Origin: Paralichthys olivaceus
Taxonomy: Eukaryota; Chordata; Actinopteri; Pleuronectiformes; Paralichthyidae
DNA length: 64,000 nt
NCBI RefSeq assembly: GCF_024713975.1
Contig: NC_091111.1
Coordinates: forward strand, 14,920,501 to 14,984,500
Direction of reading: 5' to 3'
Under the pieces are notes generated by a model that saw nothing but the letters and a program-made list of their open reading frames with translations, ran no database searches and was not told where the DNA came from. Both the position numbers and the translations under genes were made by a program. Below are positions 11,501 through 21,800 of this stretch, in pieces (the stretch's first letter is position 1; every line of letters begins with the position of its first letter).

Positions 11501-14500
11501 AAGTACGACCTTGCAATGACAATTGAGTCTTTTGAATTTGAATTGAATTAACACATCAAAAATTAGACTAGATGCTAGATCAAATTTTGTTAAAGCATAG
11601 CACATGAGTACAGCAAGTCAAATAGCAAAGTTTGATAATTTGACATGAAATATCTGGGCAGATTTTTGAAAAACCTTATTTATTCTTTTTCTTATTACAT
11701 AATTCAATGTGTGTGGATAACTGACCTGTACCTGACGTGACCAGACGACTCGGGCGTGTTAGGACAAAAAATTAGAAACCTTTTTGTGTTGACCCTAGAC
11801 AACCCTCACCTCATTGGTCAAGATGCTGAAAAGTCGACCCCATCTCAGCCAGTCAGCTGTGGAGTTTCTGCTTGGTCAGCTCCATTTATCCTGCGACTCC
11901 TCCCGTGTTCTCATGTGCCACGCTCTGGCAGCCATCGCCACCCACCTGCCGGTGCTGGGCGACGGCATGCTGGGAGATCTGGTGGACCTGTACAGAGTTG
12001 CCAGTCACTCCTCGACCGACAAGCAGCAAGAGCTTCTGGTGAGAGATTGAGTCACACAAATTACTCAGTTGACATTACATTCACCTCTGTTTTATTTTTT
12101 TATCATTAAATGTTTGTGTCATCGCCTTTGTAATATCTCCAGTTTTGGACTTGAACACTTGTCCCACTCACTGTGATTGCTGCAGGTTTCCTTGGCAACC
12201 GTGATTTTTGTCGCTAGCCAGTCGTCTTTATCAGCTGACGTGAAGACCGTGATCAAACAACAGCTGGAGAATGTGGCTAATGGCTGGACGGTGTACCGCA
12301 TCGCACGCCAAGCTTCACGCATGGTTAACAAATCTTTCTTTGTTTTCTTTTTGAAATAAAAATGGAGTCACAAGGAGCCACCCACCCCCTGAGACAGGAT
12401 TATAAAATTCATATCGCTAATCCGCAGGGCTGCCATGAGTTCTCCAGCGAGCTGTACCAGAGTCTGCGGACCCGTGTGGCATCAGAGCACTTCTACTTTT
12501 GGCTTAACAGCCTGAAGGAGTTTTCGCAGGCCGAGCAGTGCCTGTGTCACGTGGAGGACAGCGACTACAGCGGAGCCATGAGTGCCATCGCCGAGGCCCT
12601 GCGCTCCTACCAAAAGGGCATCGCCTCCCTCACAGTCAGTTCACTGCCAGACATCTGCTTGTCAAAAACATTCCTGCAGATCCACCTTAACTAAAGTCAT
12701 GATATCTAGAGCAGCAGATAGTCAGTCTGGAGACTGCTGCTATCCAAGCTAATTTCTTAGCATCTCAAACTGTTAATGAATCAACTCTCACCTAGTGCCT
12801 GACTTTATCTTGTTAGGTCAACTCAAAAAGACCTGTGTGACTATTTAACTGTGGTGTCCATGTACGTTTATCTAATTAATCTCTCCCGCCAGGCTGCCAG
12901 CACTCCTCTGAGCCCGCTTACATTCCAGTGTGAGTTCATTAAGCTGCGGATTGACACTCTGCAAGCCCTGTCGCAGCTCATCTGTACTTGCAACAGCCTG
13001 AAAACCAGCCCACCGCCGGCCATCGCCACCACCATCGCTCTCACCTCAGGCAACGACCTGCAGCGCTGCGGCCGCATCTCACTGCAGGTAAAATGTAAAA
13101 GTCTGATCCATGCAGCTTTCAGACATCAACTCGAAAAAAAGGTCTGGGAAATTAGGTCCACATGTTAATATTTGTAATAAATGTTTGATATGTCTAAGTT
13201 TGGCAGCCATGTCGGTTTGCATTCAGGAAAATCTAGCAGCAGTAGGCAGGTGTGAATTGAAAGATCAGTCCCGTCTAGAACTCTCCAACTTATTTTGTTT
13301 TGTCTTCAGATGAAAGTGTGCATGGACGAGTTCAGAAGTCTTGCAGCGCGCTATGCTGACTTGCACCAGTCCTCGTTTGATGCAGACTACGCCACCCTCC
13401 GTAATGTGGAGCTGTATCCTCAAACGTGCCTCGACCGCACTACTGTCACGTTGAGTTGTTGACCCATTTACTCTGCTGTCATTTGTTTCTCTTTAACCTT
13501 CCGTTCAGACAACAACAGAGCTGTTTGCTTGTTTCACATGTGATAGAAGCTTTGATTCTGGACCCACAGGCAGCCAGGTGAGTGTTGCTGGGAAAATGGA
13601 GCATTGGGATTTGTATAATGCTGTAGGAAAGAAATTAAATTTAGCTACGATTCATTCTATTACTTAGTAATTTCAGGGGAAACTGCTACAGAGAGAACTT
13701 CTGCCTCTATCATTTCCTTGTGTAAAAGGGTTTCACTTTATTTTACTGCATCAAACCACTTCCTCTTTTATTTTATATTTCTACTTTTAGAACTAGACAA
13801 TCACTTGTAGGATTTTTCGGCCTTGGCAGAGGTGTGCTCTATACTGAGGGCTATTTTAGTGTTTTCACTGTGCCATTGGATGTGAATACTTTGTGCTAGA
13901 AGTGCTTTGCTGTAACACACATCCCCTGAAGATCATCTCTCTCTCTCTCTGCCTCCGTTATCTAGTTTTCAGGAGTATGGCACCCCGGGGTCAGTTCAGA
14001 CAGAGAGTGAATACGAGCGACGGATGATGTCAGTGTTCAACCACGTGCTGGAGGAGGTGGAGGGCCTCACAAAGAAACACCCTCCAGTTTCATACCTGGT
14101 AACACCCAGTGATCACCGTGTTTGCATATGCTTAGTAATTTGTGTGCTCAGTTTGGCTGCAAGGTCTGCAGATGTGTGTTGTCTTTAGTTTGTAATAAAT
14201 AGTCTGTTGACTAATGGTGTATTTGTCATTTTAGAAACTTTTCTGTACATAAATATGTATGTAGCTGTGTCAATTTACTTTTTTAAAGCATGTGTCTGTT
14301 ACCTTGGGCTGTTAATATTTTAACTTGACTTACTGTAACAATACTGTAATGCTCTCCCTTTGAATTTGTTTTGTTTCAGTGAGACCTGGTTAAATTAAGA
14401 AATAAAAAAAAAATGGAAATAAGCTGCAATAAACTGCTTTATAATGTGACAAATGTAAAAGTATTGTTTTTGTTTTCCAGCACACCAGTTGTCTCTGTGA

Positions 14501-15796
14501 TGCTGTCATAGCTCTGCTCAAGGTCCCGCTGTCCTTCCAGAGGTACTTCTTCCAAAAGCTCCAGTCAACAAGCATTAAGGTACGGTAATGGCTAACCATC
14601 ACTCAGTAGAGCACACAACTCTGCCAAAGCCAGACATTCCCCTTTAGATATAATCAAGTTGCACCAGATTGCCCACACTCGTATACATCAGCCCCTTGAA
14701 TACACTTGATTTTTTTTCATCAAGATCGATTAATTATTCTCTCAGAAATCATCCCCGAGGCTGCGTCTTTGTCCGAATCTGTGCCAAAATAAAATGGGTT
14801 CTTCCTTGGCCCATATCCCATCCTTCCACCAAGTGTCAAGTAAAGTGGTTCAGTAGTTTCTGCATAATCCTTCAGACCGACAGACAATCAGCAATGAAAA
14901 CATCAGACTTTATAAAAGAATCTTAGGTTTAGTTTAATTTATAAATCCTCAGGATAAGTTGATATGCAAGGACACAAAACACGACGATACATGCTGTCTA
15001 TGCAGGATATAATATCCCTTTTAAATGGCTGTGATCAAGCAGACTTGTAGTACAGTTGTAGCCCTCTTATGATTAACTCTGGGTGTGTTTTTGTTTTTTT
15101 CAGCTTGCTCTCTCTCCATCCCCTCGAACACCGAGTGAACCGATCCCAGTGCAGAACAACCAGCAGCTGACTCTTAAAGTGGAGGGCGTAGTGCAACATG
15201 GTTCCACTCCAGGACTCTTCAGAAAGATCCAGTCTGTCTGTCTCAATGTCACTTCAGTTCTCCAGAGCAAGACAGGGCCGGACTTCAAGGTGCATACCAG
15301 CTTTTTGCTTTTGTATTTGTTTTAGTTTTTTAAGGAAACCTTATAAAACATTGAAAAATGCTCACATCTGATATTCTAAGCGCATAGAATCACTATAAAC
15401 ACAGATGTATGTATCCACACATCAAGCTACTTAAGTCGTTTTTTAATTTTTGGTGAATCATGGCTGTGTTGTTGCTTAGGTTCCCTTGGTATTCATGCAT
15501 TTTGTACCTTTCAGATCCCACTTGACACTAAAACTAATGAGATTGAGCAGCGGGTAGAGCCGCACAATGACTACTTCAGCACCCAGTTCTTGCTGAATTT
15601 CTCCATCCTGGGCACCCACACCGTCACCGTGGAGGCGTCCGTGGTGGACGAGAGTGGCACCGAATGGAAGACTGGGCCCAAGACAACCGTGTCGGTTAAA
15701 TCCCTGGAGGATCCTTACTCCCAGCAGCTCCGCCACCAGCTGCAGCAGAGTGCAGCTCAGCCTGCTCCTCAGAGGGCAGCGTACTCCCGCTTCTAG
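8565..15796 (+). CDS. INTS7: Integrator complex subunit 7 (20 exons)
   Basis: INTS7 is a scaffold subunit of the nuclear Integrator complex, which cleaves and terminates RNA polymerase II transcripts, including snRNAs. Exons: 8565-8658, 8770-8899, 9384-9530, 9678-9815, 9905-9951, 10152-10351, 10482-10604, 10693-10810, 11072-11206, 11328-11425, 11799-12038, 12186-12323, 12428-12634, 12893-13087, 13310-13413, 13509-13577, 13966-14098, 14481-14579, 15104-15289, 15515-15796. They sum to 2883 nt, giving 960 aa (human 962). The chain starts MSLSTARSFLSEACYGEQ, close to human, and is alpha-helical ARM/HEAT-like through most of its length. The C-terminal domain ends in a Gln-rich stretch and SRF. All frames close. 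The intron after 13413 has minor-spliceosome signals. The nearest poly(A) signal is ATTAAA at 15880-15885. Confidence 0.97.
10824..10905 (-). repeat. Interspersed repeat copy in INTS7 intron 8
   Basis: The stretch begins TAGACTGTATATAAAGATG and continues with ACATGTCTCCACTTCCTCC. Read on the minus strand it gives the familiar fish repeat end ...CATCTTTATATACAGTCTA. It lies in the 261-bp intron between the exons ending at 10810 and starting at 11072. I recognise the family from memory but cannot name it. Confidence 0.55.
13414..13508 (+). other. INTS7: Candidate U12-type (minor) intron of INTS7
   Basis: The donor reads GTATCCTC, matching the U12 consensus RTATCCTT at seven of eight positions, whereas the other donors in this gene fit the major class. 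Near the 3' end, CTTTAAC (13491-13497) resembles the U12 branch-site consensus TTCCTTAAC. Its likely branch A lies 12-13 nt before the terminal AG, within the tight window typical of minor introns. The intron is 95 bp and phase 2, and joins VEL to QQQSC as in human INTS7. Confidence 0.75.
14600..14900 (+). repeat. Teleost retroposon-like repeat, copy 1 (INTS7 intron 18)
   Basis: The segment opens with AGAGCACACAACTCTGCC and later carries AAAATGGGTTCTTCCTTGG, CCCATCCTTCCACCAAG and TTCAGTAGTTTCTGCATAA. I know these as blocks of a widespread fish repeat that resembles a LINE 3' region. A second copy is at 28410-28640. It occupies much of the intron after exon 14481-14579 and starts about 20 bp past its donor. 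Confidence 0.65.
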
Positions 15797-17217
15797 TGAA
15801 CGTGTCCTTGATGCTTTTTTTTACTGTCAAACAGATTTAGTGTTTCACAGAAACTGCATATGTAAATATTTTTTGATTAATTAAAAGACCAGAGTGAACT
15901 TTACTTCTGGTTATTGTGTGTAATCCTTTTAAAATGTGTAAAGGGCACAATAATGCAGTCATTTGGACAAGTCCACACATTATGTTGTCCTTGGCCTCTG
16001 AAGGTGTAAATCAGCCACCATAAAATGCTAAGTTGCTTTTATTTCCCTCGCTGTATTTTTTAATCCAATCACATTTCATGCATTTGGTGATCTACAGGAC
16101 AATTAAGCAATGGATGTCCTTGGATTTACTGTCTTCATTTCTCCGTAAAGTGTAATAACATAAAGGGCCAAAGGGAGGCAGACCACAGTCATTGAGTGAA
16201 CACCTTTGTCTGAAGCACTAAAATCTCTGATGTCAATTCTACACTTTCTGGTTCTCAATGTGAAATAGTTGGAATTGAGTCTATTTACACAAGGTACATT
16301 TACAATTTTACATTTTACATCATTGTGCTGCTGACCTGTGATCTTATATCTTAAATTTCAAAAACAGTTATTGCACAGAGGCTCCCCATCATCCCACATT
16401 TTATAACTTAATAATGGTGCAAACTCTAACTTTTGCTGTTCCTGATTTAAAGTGAAGTAAATGCATTGATTTGAATGGTTAACTCACACTGACACACACT
16501 GCTGATGATGTCATCTGATTTGAACCCGGAAATGAGTCCAGTTGCTTTGAAGTGAGGTGATGAGACTGAGTCACAAAATATCAAGAAGAGTTTATTGTTC
16601 ATAGAGACTGAAACCATGAGCACTTGACATCAGGGAGTTTGCGCACAGAGAGAAGCTTCAGGTGAACCTCAGTGAAGTGAGAGGGGATCAAAACCAAACT
16701 TCCAAAACCTGCTTTTCAAAATAAAAGCTACATTTACTACTGTACAAAGTAATTTCTCTATCATTAATCCAAGGATATACATTTTATACTCGCATGTAAT
16801 ATTAAGAATGACTTCCTCGCATTGTATATTTGGCCATATTAAGAAAAGCTCTGACAGGTTTAGGGATATAAATGAGTATGACTCTGATTCTATTGTAGTT
16901 AGCTGCAATATTTTTGCAGCACAACAAGCTCACTAATTCTTAATTAAGAATAATGGTCTACAACCAAGCAATATACATTAATTATATACATTTTTAATGT
17001 CTTCAACGGGACAAACTGGATAACCTCATAAAAGGGAGGCTCAGGTTCATAGAGTATCACTTGACTAAATGTCATTCAATATTTTCAAGTTTGCTTCATT
17101 AAAATACAATACCTATTTCAGAAGGTTGATTTATCATAATTCTTACTTCTCGACCAAGTCCAACATACAAAAGCTAGAGATAATAAAGTATTGAAAAATA
17201 TCACAATCTTAACATGA
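15797..17217. other. INTS7 3' UTR and INTS7-LPGAT1 spacer
   Basis: INTS7 probably ends soon after the ATTAAA at 15880-15885, giving a short 3' UTR of roughly 100 bp. The rest is AT-rich and I see no gene, RNA or clear repeat in it up to the interspersed repeats from 17218. The 79-aa minus-strand ORF near 16.7-16.9 kb has no recognisable motif. Confidence 0.5.
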
Positions 17218-17345
17218 AATACCCAGTTTTGGGAAGTAACTGCATAAGTCCAGTACATTTACTTAGGTACTGCACTCAAGAACAAAATTGAGGAACTTGT
17301 ACTTCTACTGCTCCACTACATTTATTTGACAGCTTCAGAAATTTG
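17218..17345 (+). repeat. Fragment of a widespread teleost interspersed repeat
   Basis: The stretch contains AAGTCCAGTACATTTACTT, GGTACTGCACTCAAG and CTTCTACTGCTCCACTACA. I recognise this pattern, alternating tac-tta-ctt words followed by 'ctccactacattt', from many fish genomes. The copy is degenerate. I cannot assign a transposon class. Confidence 0.6.
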
Positions 17346-17499
17346 CAGTCCAAAAAACACTTTTTGAGTTTCAGGGGTAATAGATAGATATCAGAGAAAC
17401 TTTAAGGTTAAAAACACTTATGAACACTTGGATGCCACCTCAGTATGGATGCAATTTATATATATTTTACCCTCCATCGGCAAAGTGATGAGTAGATAA

Positions 17500-17537
17500 T
17501 GAGTGAATTTCATTTTTGGGTGAACTATCCCTTTTAG
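17500..17537 (+). repeat. Terminal motif of a common fish DNA-transposon-like repeat
   Basis: GGGTGAACTATCCCTTTTA at 17518-17536, preceded by TTTCATTTTT, resembles the end of a short TTAA-flanked repeat common in fish genomes. A second occurrence of GTGAACTATCCCTTTAA is at 53623-53639. No matching inverted partner is visible nearby, so this is a solo end or remnant. Confidence 0.45.
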
Positions 17538-17599
17538 AGCATTTCAAGCTTCGAGCCATGTCATCGATTCCACGCGGCTTTTATTTTGAAGGCGTGGCG

Positions 17600-18225
17600 G
17601 ACCGGTTTCCGCTGTCACCTTGTTGATCTTTTGTGTCGGTGGACGCTGGGGGTCTGGGTCTGGAGGGAGACAACGAAGCTGCCGCTGCCGACAGACCAGC
17701 CTCTACCCCCCGTGTGTCCGATGTTCATACGCGGTGTAAACGCGAGGCAGCGTCCGTTTAACGAGCAGCGTTGATCCGAGGCCCGACCCGACCCGCCTCC
17801 CTCCCGCGTATCCGTTAATGGGAGCTCGGTAGCTTTGCTAACTCCACCACCACGACGACGACGGTGATGATGATGCATCAGTGGATTTATCCCGGTGTCT
17901 CCGACTGAGATGGAGCCAGCGACGTCCGAGCGGAGCTGCCTGCTAGCTAGCTAGCGAGCTAACGGTGCTCGCCTCCCAGCAGCCCCGGATAACGTTAGCT
18001 AAATGGGTGCAACCGCGGTCTCGCTGTACGGGGTTTGCTGCAACATCGACGGACGTTTCCGGCGCTGTCCCCGGGTTTGATCGAGAGGAGAGGGACCATG
18101 TCGACTTAGCGAAAACCGCCAACCGAACCGTTTAGGATAGCCACACGTGATACGGTTTGATCTCGCTGCCTCCAGCAATTACCTACACCCCGACCGCCCT
18201 TGGATGCTTCAGTGACATTAAGCGG
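17600..18225 (+). promoter_or_regulatory. LPGAT1: LPGAT1 CpG-rich promoter and non-coding leader exon
   Basis: A CpG-dense block ends at a strong donor (GCGG|GTGAGT at 18225/18226). The first coding exon opens at an acceptor (GTTCCAG|ACG, 18868), only 15 nt before the ATG, so a 5' non-coding exon ending at 18225 is required. The left boundary is not known. The block contains a GCTAGCTAGC run (17943-17956) and five short upstream ORFs: 17818-17832, 17867-17908, 17910-17954, 18003-18080 and 18098-18109. Whether all lie inside the transcript depends on the unknown start site. Confidence 0.6.
17910..17954 (+). CDS. Short upstream ORF in the LPGAT1 leader
   Basis: The ORF encodes 14 residues (MEPATSERSCLLAS) and starts in a strong initiation context (GAGATGG). 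It begins one base after the stop of the preceding uORF (17867-17908) and lies in the leader exon upstream of the main ATG at 18883. A regulatory role in translation is inferred from position only. Confidence 0.35.
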   Translation: MEPATSERSCLLAS

Positions 18226-18332
18226 GTGAGTAAACACGAGATAACGGATTTATAACTAAATTACCGGCTCTGTCTATAATCTGGAGGACACTGAGCTTTG
18301 CGCCAGACGTCAATTTGTTATCGTGTCATAAA

Positions 18333-18354
18333 ACACACACACACACACACACAC
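18333..18354. repeat. (AC)n microsatellite in LPGAT1 intron 1
   Basis: Eleven AC units lie about 100 bp downstream of the leader-exon donor. No other function is visible. Confidence 0.85.
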
Positions 18355-18882
18355 CAGCACATGAGCTCATTAGCTTCCACTGTCATGTCTATCAGGGGGG
18401 TTGTCAGGGTTGATAAAGCCCGGGGGGTTGTCACCACACCTCGCATGTTTATTTTAACATCAGCCCCCGTTATGCTAACTCAGCCCGCCGCTAGCTAGTG
18501 CTCGACCACGTCCCGTGCGACTCCGTCCTTTTATGGCGCTGTCTTTGCGCGTATCACCCGTGCAGCTAGGCTAACTAGCTTAATAGCCACCAGAGAAGAG
18601 CAAACCCGGCCACGGCTCCGTGTTAAACCTCGTGGATGTTGAGCAGAAGATCGCGTCCATCCTCCACGCGTGTTTCTGTTGGATTCAGTGAAACAGCCTC
18701 AGCCACACACTCACTCACTCCACCCCCCCGGGTGATTGCTCCAACATTTAGGGTTTGTCCGGCGGATCTGCGTCCTCCCCAAGTTGGTTTGTTTACACTG
18801 AGGTCGTGTTGTGTGAAGTCAAACAAGCCGAGGCGAGATGCTCACCGCCGCTGTGTCTGTGTTCCAGACGGTGTGTATCAGG

Positions 18883-21800
18883 ATGGCACAGCTCTTGGAC
18901 GGGGCCGGCAAACTGGGCTGGGTTCTCCTCACGGCTGTGCTCCGGTTCGTGTTCATGTTCCTCAACAACTGCGTGGCCATCCCGTCCTACTGCTTGTACC
19001 TGCTGCTGCTCCAGCCGCTCAGAATATGGGACCGCTCCACGTTCTGGCACATCGAGGGGGTCATGTTCAAATGGCTGCTGGCCATGGTGTCTTCGTGGGG
19101 CTGGATCGCAGGCTACACAGGTAAGACATCGTCTGTGCACATGGTCTTCCTTGCAAGCAGCTCACCGATGAACACGCACCAAACTGCACTAAAAGCTGTG
19201 AAGTTTCACCCCTGTGAGAGACAAGATGTTTCTATGGGAAAATATAAACCTGATTCAACCCAGGAAATTGAGAAACAACTCTCCAAAATACCAGTTAGAC
19301 TACATGTGGTGAGTAACACTTACCCACAACATGTCTACATTTTGTTCATGTTGTATAAACCAAGCAAAGATGCCACACAAGTATGTAGGTACATGTTTCT
19401 TTTTATCTTTGCCAAATAAAGGCTTTTTTTTTTATTTTAGTGCTTTGATTTATTCCCTTTTTTGCAGCAGAAATGATCACCTCTGCACCAAAGAGCACAT
19501 TGAGGGAAGTTTTCTTACATATTTTTCCAAACAGACACGCTCTTAAAAATCTAAAGATCCTTTTACAGCTACCATGTTTGTTTGGGCTGCAAAACAGTGT
19601 CATAACTTAAATAATGTGCAGCAATCAGAGTTATAGTGAGAAGAGTCTAACCAGGTTTTTTTGAGTGTTGTTTTCTTGGAAAAAACATTAGAGCAGTGTT
19701 GTTAAACAACTGTCTGTCCTTTCCAAACTCTCAACTATAATTACACAAAAAGGCCCAAACTGCAGTGGGACTAGTTTCTGCCCAGCTGATGACAACTGGA
19801 CACAGTGTAAACATGGACATCAGAGTTTATTTTCTACCCAAACAGTATTTTCTCACCTTGATTAGAAACAAGTCAGAAGCAGCGAAAGAGCAGATGGTCG
19901 CATCAAGATGAGACAGTGGAAGGAAAATGAATAAGAATACTCACCTTTGTTTTGACTCTTAAGTGGCTCTGCTCTTTGCTCCGCTTTCAATAGAGCGTTT
20001 ACATCCAAAGAAACATGACGTACATCTATTATAGCGATTCTATGACAAATTAATTATCTTCAAAAACACAACTTAGTCTTTTTTTGATTTGAAAATTAAA
20101 TGCATCTGATACTATTTAACATCCACTTACAAGGAGTATCGCTTGTAACGCTAAAATGAATAATTGATTGTACTGTTTAGAAAAGCGAGAAACTGTTTGT
20201 TTTTCTTGAGAAATTTATGATTTTTCTTGCTCCAGATTTTCTAATTTGCAGCTTTTCAGTTTTTTCCTGTCAGACAGTAAATGATTTACCTTTGGGATTT
20301 GGACTCAAGATTATACTTGATAATGGCACAGAGAAAGTACAAACTGACACATGTATAAGAAGAGCAGCGGGATATCATAAGCATTTGTTAAGTCCCCTCA
20401 GCTGGCTGGTTGACTGTGTTGAAGTGATTCAGGCTGTCGGTGGTGTTTGGTTGCACAGAGCAGAGAGTAAATGCTTACAAATTGCTAAGTGGTGAACATG
20501 GGGAGCAACAAGGCACACTGATTAATAATGCAAAGCTTTCCACCTATAGAACACCTGGTGATCTGTCGAGGAATATGAGTTACAGACCTGGGACAGAGGT
20601 TGAAAGGGAGTTATGACCGAATGAAACGTTCCACTTGGTGACTTCAGTTTAATGTTGACTAGCAGCACATACTGTAATCCACAGTCTGGGACTTCTCATA
20701 TTAACTTTATACTCATTCACATAAAGTTGTGTTATAATCAAACTGCTGGTAAATTGTCCAAACGAATATTTTAAAATCCTCTCCTTGTGTGAAATGCATC
20801 AATTTTTATTACAGTGTAGAACTGACAAACACAACTCTTTTTTATAATTGCAGAATTTCGTTCGTATTCTGACACAAATTGGTTTTGAGCTAATGTGACT
20901 GTAGTCTGAGCAGTCACATCAGAATTTATGTGATTTTGAGCTACAGAGCCGCATCAGGTGTTTATTAAGGAGCAGTGAGGTATCAGGCTATGGACAATCA
21001 TTTAAATTTCACTTCCGTGCATGTGATGTTCTCAGTGATTTATATTAACATACGAAGACTGGATGGCGCCACCAGGGGAATGTGAGTGTAAAGATAAGAG
21101 CCTTAGAATAAACTTACAAGACGCCATATAGACTCCAATAAAAGAAGCATTTCACAATGAGTTACACAGAGGGATATGAGATAAGCCCAGGTGTGACGCA
21201 CTGCAGCAGATGGATGGCATGATATGTACAGTCAGTGTAGCATGTTGACTTGACTTGTGCACAGACAAGACAAGAAACTCAGCTGGCTAAACTTTAAAAC
21301 ATCGAGCCTCAAGTTCATTTCTCTTCCACAAGGGTTTGATATCTTAAGAATTATTTCCAATTTTAAAAAACATATATAATGAGGGAAGTTCAACCCAATA
21401 AAAATCCATACCAGTCAGGCTCTAAACAAAGTGGACAGGTCAGCTGGCAGTAGCAGTGGACCAGGTGCATGTGCAAGTGTCAGTGCTGTGACCTGCACTC
21501 AGGGCTCCTGTGACATGGATGGGTCAGTTCTTCCTGGTGCCTTTTCCCCCACAAGGCCGTCCAGCTTCCTGTGATGTGTGACTGACCTCTGAATCTGGGG
21601 AACAACTTTAAAGTGTTAGGTTTTACCCAAGCTCACAACTCCAGTACATATACACCCTCTGTTCTCTTCAGGTAGCAGCTACAAGTTATGCTTAGGTGTT
21701 GGTAGTATCAGTATTAAGTGTGGACAGACTACTTTGAAGTCACATGCTGAATATCAACTAATACATTCTTGTGAAGTTTGCAGCAATTAGTAGATTAATC

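Noticed and set aside
18838-18882. Upstream in-frame ATG for LPGAT1
   Set aside because: A splice acceptor (GTTCCAG) ends at 18867, between this ATG and the one at 18883, and the homology with human begins at 18883.
18636-19124. 162-aa, 138-aa and 115-aa ORFs around LPGAT1 exon 2
   Set aside because: They are frame shadows of the GC-rich first coding exon and its upstream intron. The frame that matches LPGAT1 and joins exon 3 is a different one.
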